A DNA stretch of 26,126 bases from Bifidobacteriaceae bacterium (GTDB lineage: Bacteria > Actinomycetota > Actinomycetes > Actinomycetales > WQXJ01), in NCBI GenBank assembly GCA_031279575.1, contig JAITIG010000065.1, positions 1-26,126 on the forward strand, in the 5' to 3' direction. A program made the translations under genes and the position numbers. Each line of letters opens with the position of its first letter. Positions within the stretch are counted from its first letter, which is position 1. Under the pieces are notes generated by a model that worked only from the letters and a program-made list of their open reading frames with translations, ran no database searches and had not been told where the DNA came from. Of this stretch, positions 25,157 through 26,126 are shown one piece after another.

Positions 25157-25337
25157 CCCCGGCCGCATCAAAAGGGTATCCGCCCCACCACCGGTCCCCC
25201 CTCGACTGTGTACACCCTCCCATCAGCTCAAACGCGCCCCAAACGCCCCGCCCCCGCCACCCTGCGCGCCTCTGCCCGCCCCCACCGTGCGCGCCTCGCA
25301 CGAACCCCCTGGTCAAGCGCCCATTCCGCCTGCTAGG
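25157..25337 (+). promoter_or_regulatory. Leader of CRISPR array 2, copy of leader 1
   Basis: 181 nt aligned without gaps to 18481-18661, about 94% identical by hand count, with an invariant last 39 nt and the same GTGTACAC palindrome (25208-25215). No cas genes precede it, so array 2 must rely on the adaptation genes near array 1. Confidence 0.85.
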
Positions 25338-26100
25338 GTAAACAACCACCTACTCCAAAAACGGGGATTGATACTCGTTCAGCGGCCCCACGCCGTCTCT
25401 CGACAGTAAACAACCACCTACTCCAAAAACGGGGATTGATACGTCGACCCATTCGGTCAGCGCGCCTGCGATTTCCCGTAAACAACCACCTACTCCAAAA
25501 ACGGGGATTGATACTAGAGCATGTTTGCAACGCGCTCATCATCGGCATTGTAAACAACCACCTACTCCAAAAACGGGGATTGATACCGGTCGTCCTCAAT
25601 GGGTGTGATCTGCGAGTGGCCGAGTAAACAACCACCTACTCCAAAAACGGGGATTGATACCCAAATGAATGGTCGCACCTGGCGCGACTGGCCCCGTAAA
25701 CAACCACCTACTCCAAAAACGGGGATTGATACCAAACAGAATGTCCCATGCCGGTGAGTAGTCAATCGTAAACAACCACCTACTCCAAAAACGGGGATTG
25801 ATACGTTGCGCGCCCGGGGTGCCGCGCTTGATATTGACGGGTAAAAAACCACCTACTCCAAAAACGGGGATTGATACCTGAGGCCATCCGGCGAAGAAGG
25901 TCGCTTGCCAGCGAGTAAACAACCACCTACTCCAAAAACGGGGATTGATACGTACGGCGCTTAGGCAGCACGTTGCCATGCTAGGTTCGTAAACAACCAC
26001 CTACTCCAAAAACGGGGATTGATACTCCTCGACCGCGGTTTGGGTCTTTGTCGCGACTGACAAGTAAACAACCACCAACTCCAAGAACGGGGATTGATAC
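25338..26100 (+). CRISPR. CRISPR array 2: at least 11 repeats of 37 nt, 10 spacers
   Basis: Same repeat and orientation as array 1. Spacers are 31-38 nt. One change is present at 25841 (position 6 of the repeat) and two in the last visible repeat (26064-26100). The 26 nt after it are either a partial spacer or flanking DNA; the window ends there. No spacer shared with array 1 was noticed by eye. Confidence 0.98.
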
Positions 26101-26126
26101 GAGGTGCCGACGATGATTGTTGAAGA

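Noticed and set aside
25333..26000. Similar repeat-derived reading frames across array 2
   Set aside because: Same reason: they follow the CRISPR repeats and spacers.

Overview
The window is very GC-rich. It has GTG and TTG starts, strong AAGGAGG-type ribosome binding sites, and Ala/Pro-rich low-complexity insertions in many proteins. This suggests a high-GC Gram-positive bacterium (Actinomycetota), though the genus cannot be told from the sequence alone.

Left part (1-6900) is mostly chromosomal housekeeping. It holds the 5' end of a secreted CSLREA-type surface protein that runs off the left edge, an LDH-like malate dehydrogenase with a clear terminator, a proline-rich single-pass membrane protein, a much enlarged PurH (IMP cyclohydrolase/AICAR transformylase), and a CapA/PGA_cap-family metallophosphoesterase-like protein. 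All are on the minus strand except the proline-rich protein.

Middle part (6899-18400) is a complete type III-B (Cmr) CRISPR-Cas locus arranged as two divergent operons around a 282-nt promoter region. The minus-strand operon is cmr1-cas10(cmr2)-cmr3-cmr4-cmr5-cmr6 followed, with a 4-nt start/stop overlap, by a 656-residue protein with a long coiled coil and two C-terminal membrane helices that looks like a CorA-type effector. Cas10 keeps the GGDD cyclase motif but has no HD nuclease domain, so defence should depend on a nucleotide messenger and this membrane protein. The plus-strand operon is cas6, a reverse transcriptase-Cas1 fusion and cas2, which is the machinery for crRNA processing and for spacer capture, possibly from RNA.

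Right part (18401-26126) holds two CRISPR arrays with the same 37-nt repeat in the same orientation: 22 repeats at 18662-20212, and at least 11 repeats at 25338-26100 near the right edge. Each is preceded by a near-identical 181-nt leader. Between the arrays sits a compact three-gene plus-strand operon: an AAA/STAND-like ATPase, a class V PLP-dependent aminotransferase-like protein and an APH(6)/HUR-like small-molecule kinase. Its function and its relation to CRISPR are unknown.

The most interesting elements are the Cmr/CorA-like signalling module in a high-GC Gram-positive, the RT-Cas1 fusion whose boundary with cas6 looks like a frameshifted three-domain fusion, and the duplicated leader with the gene cassette trapped between the arrays. 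No intergenic stretch longer than 300 nt exists in this layout.
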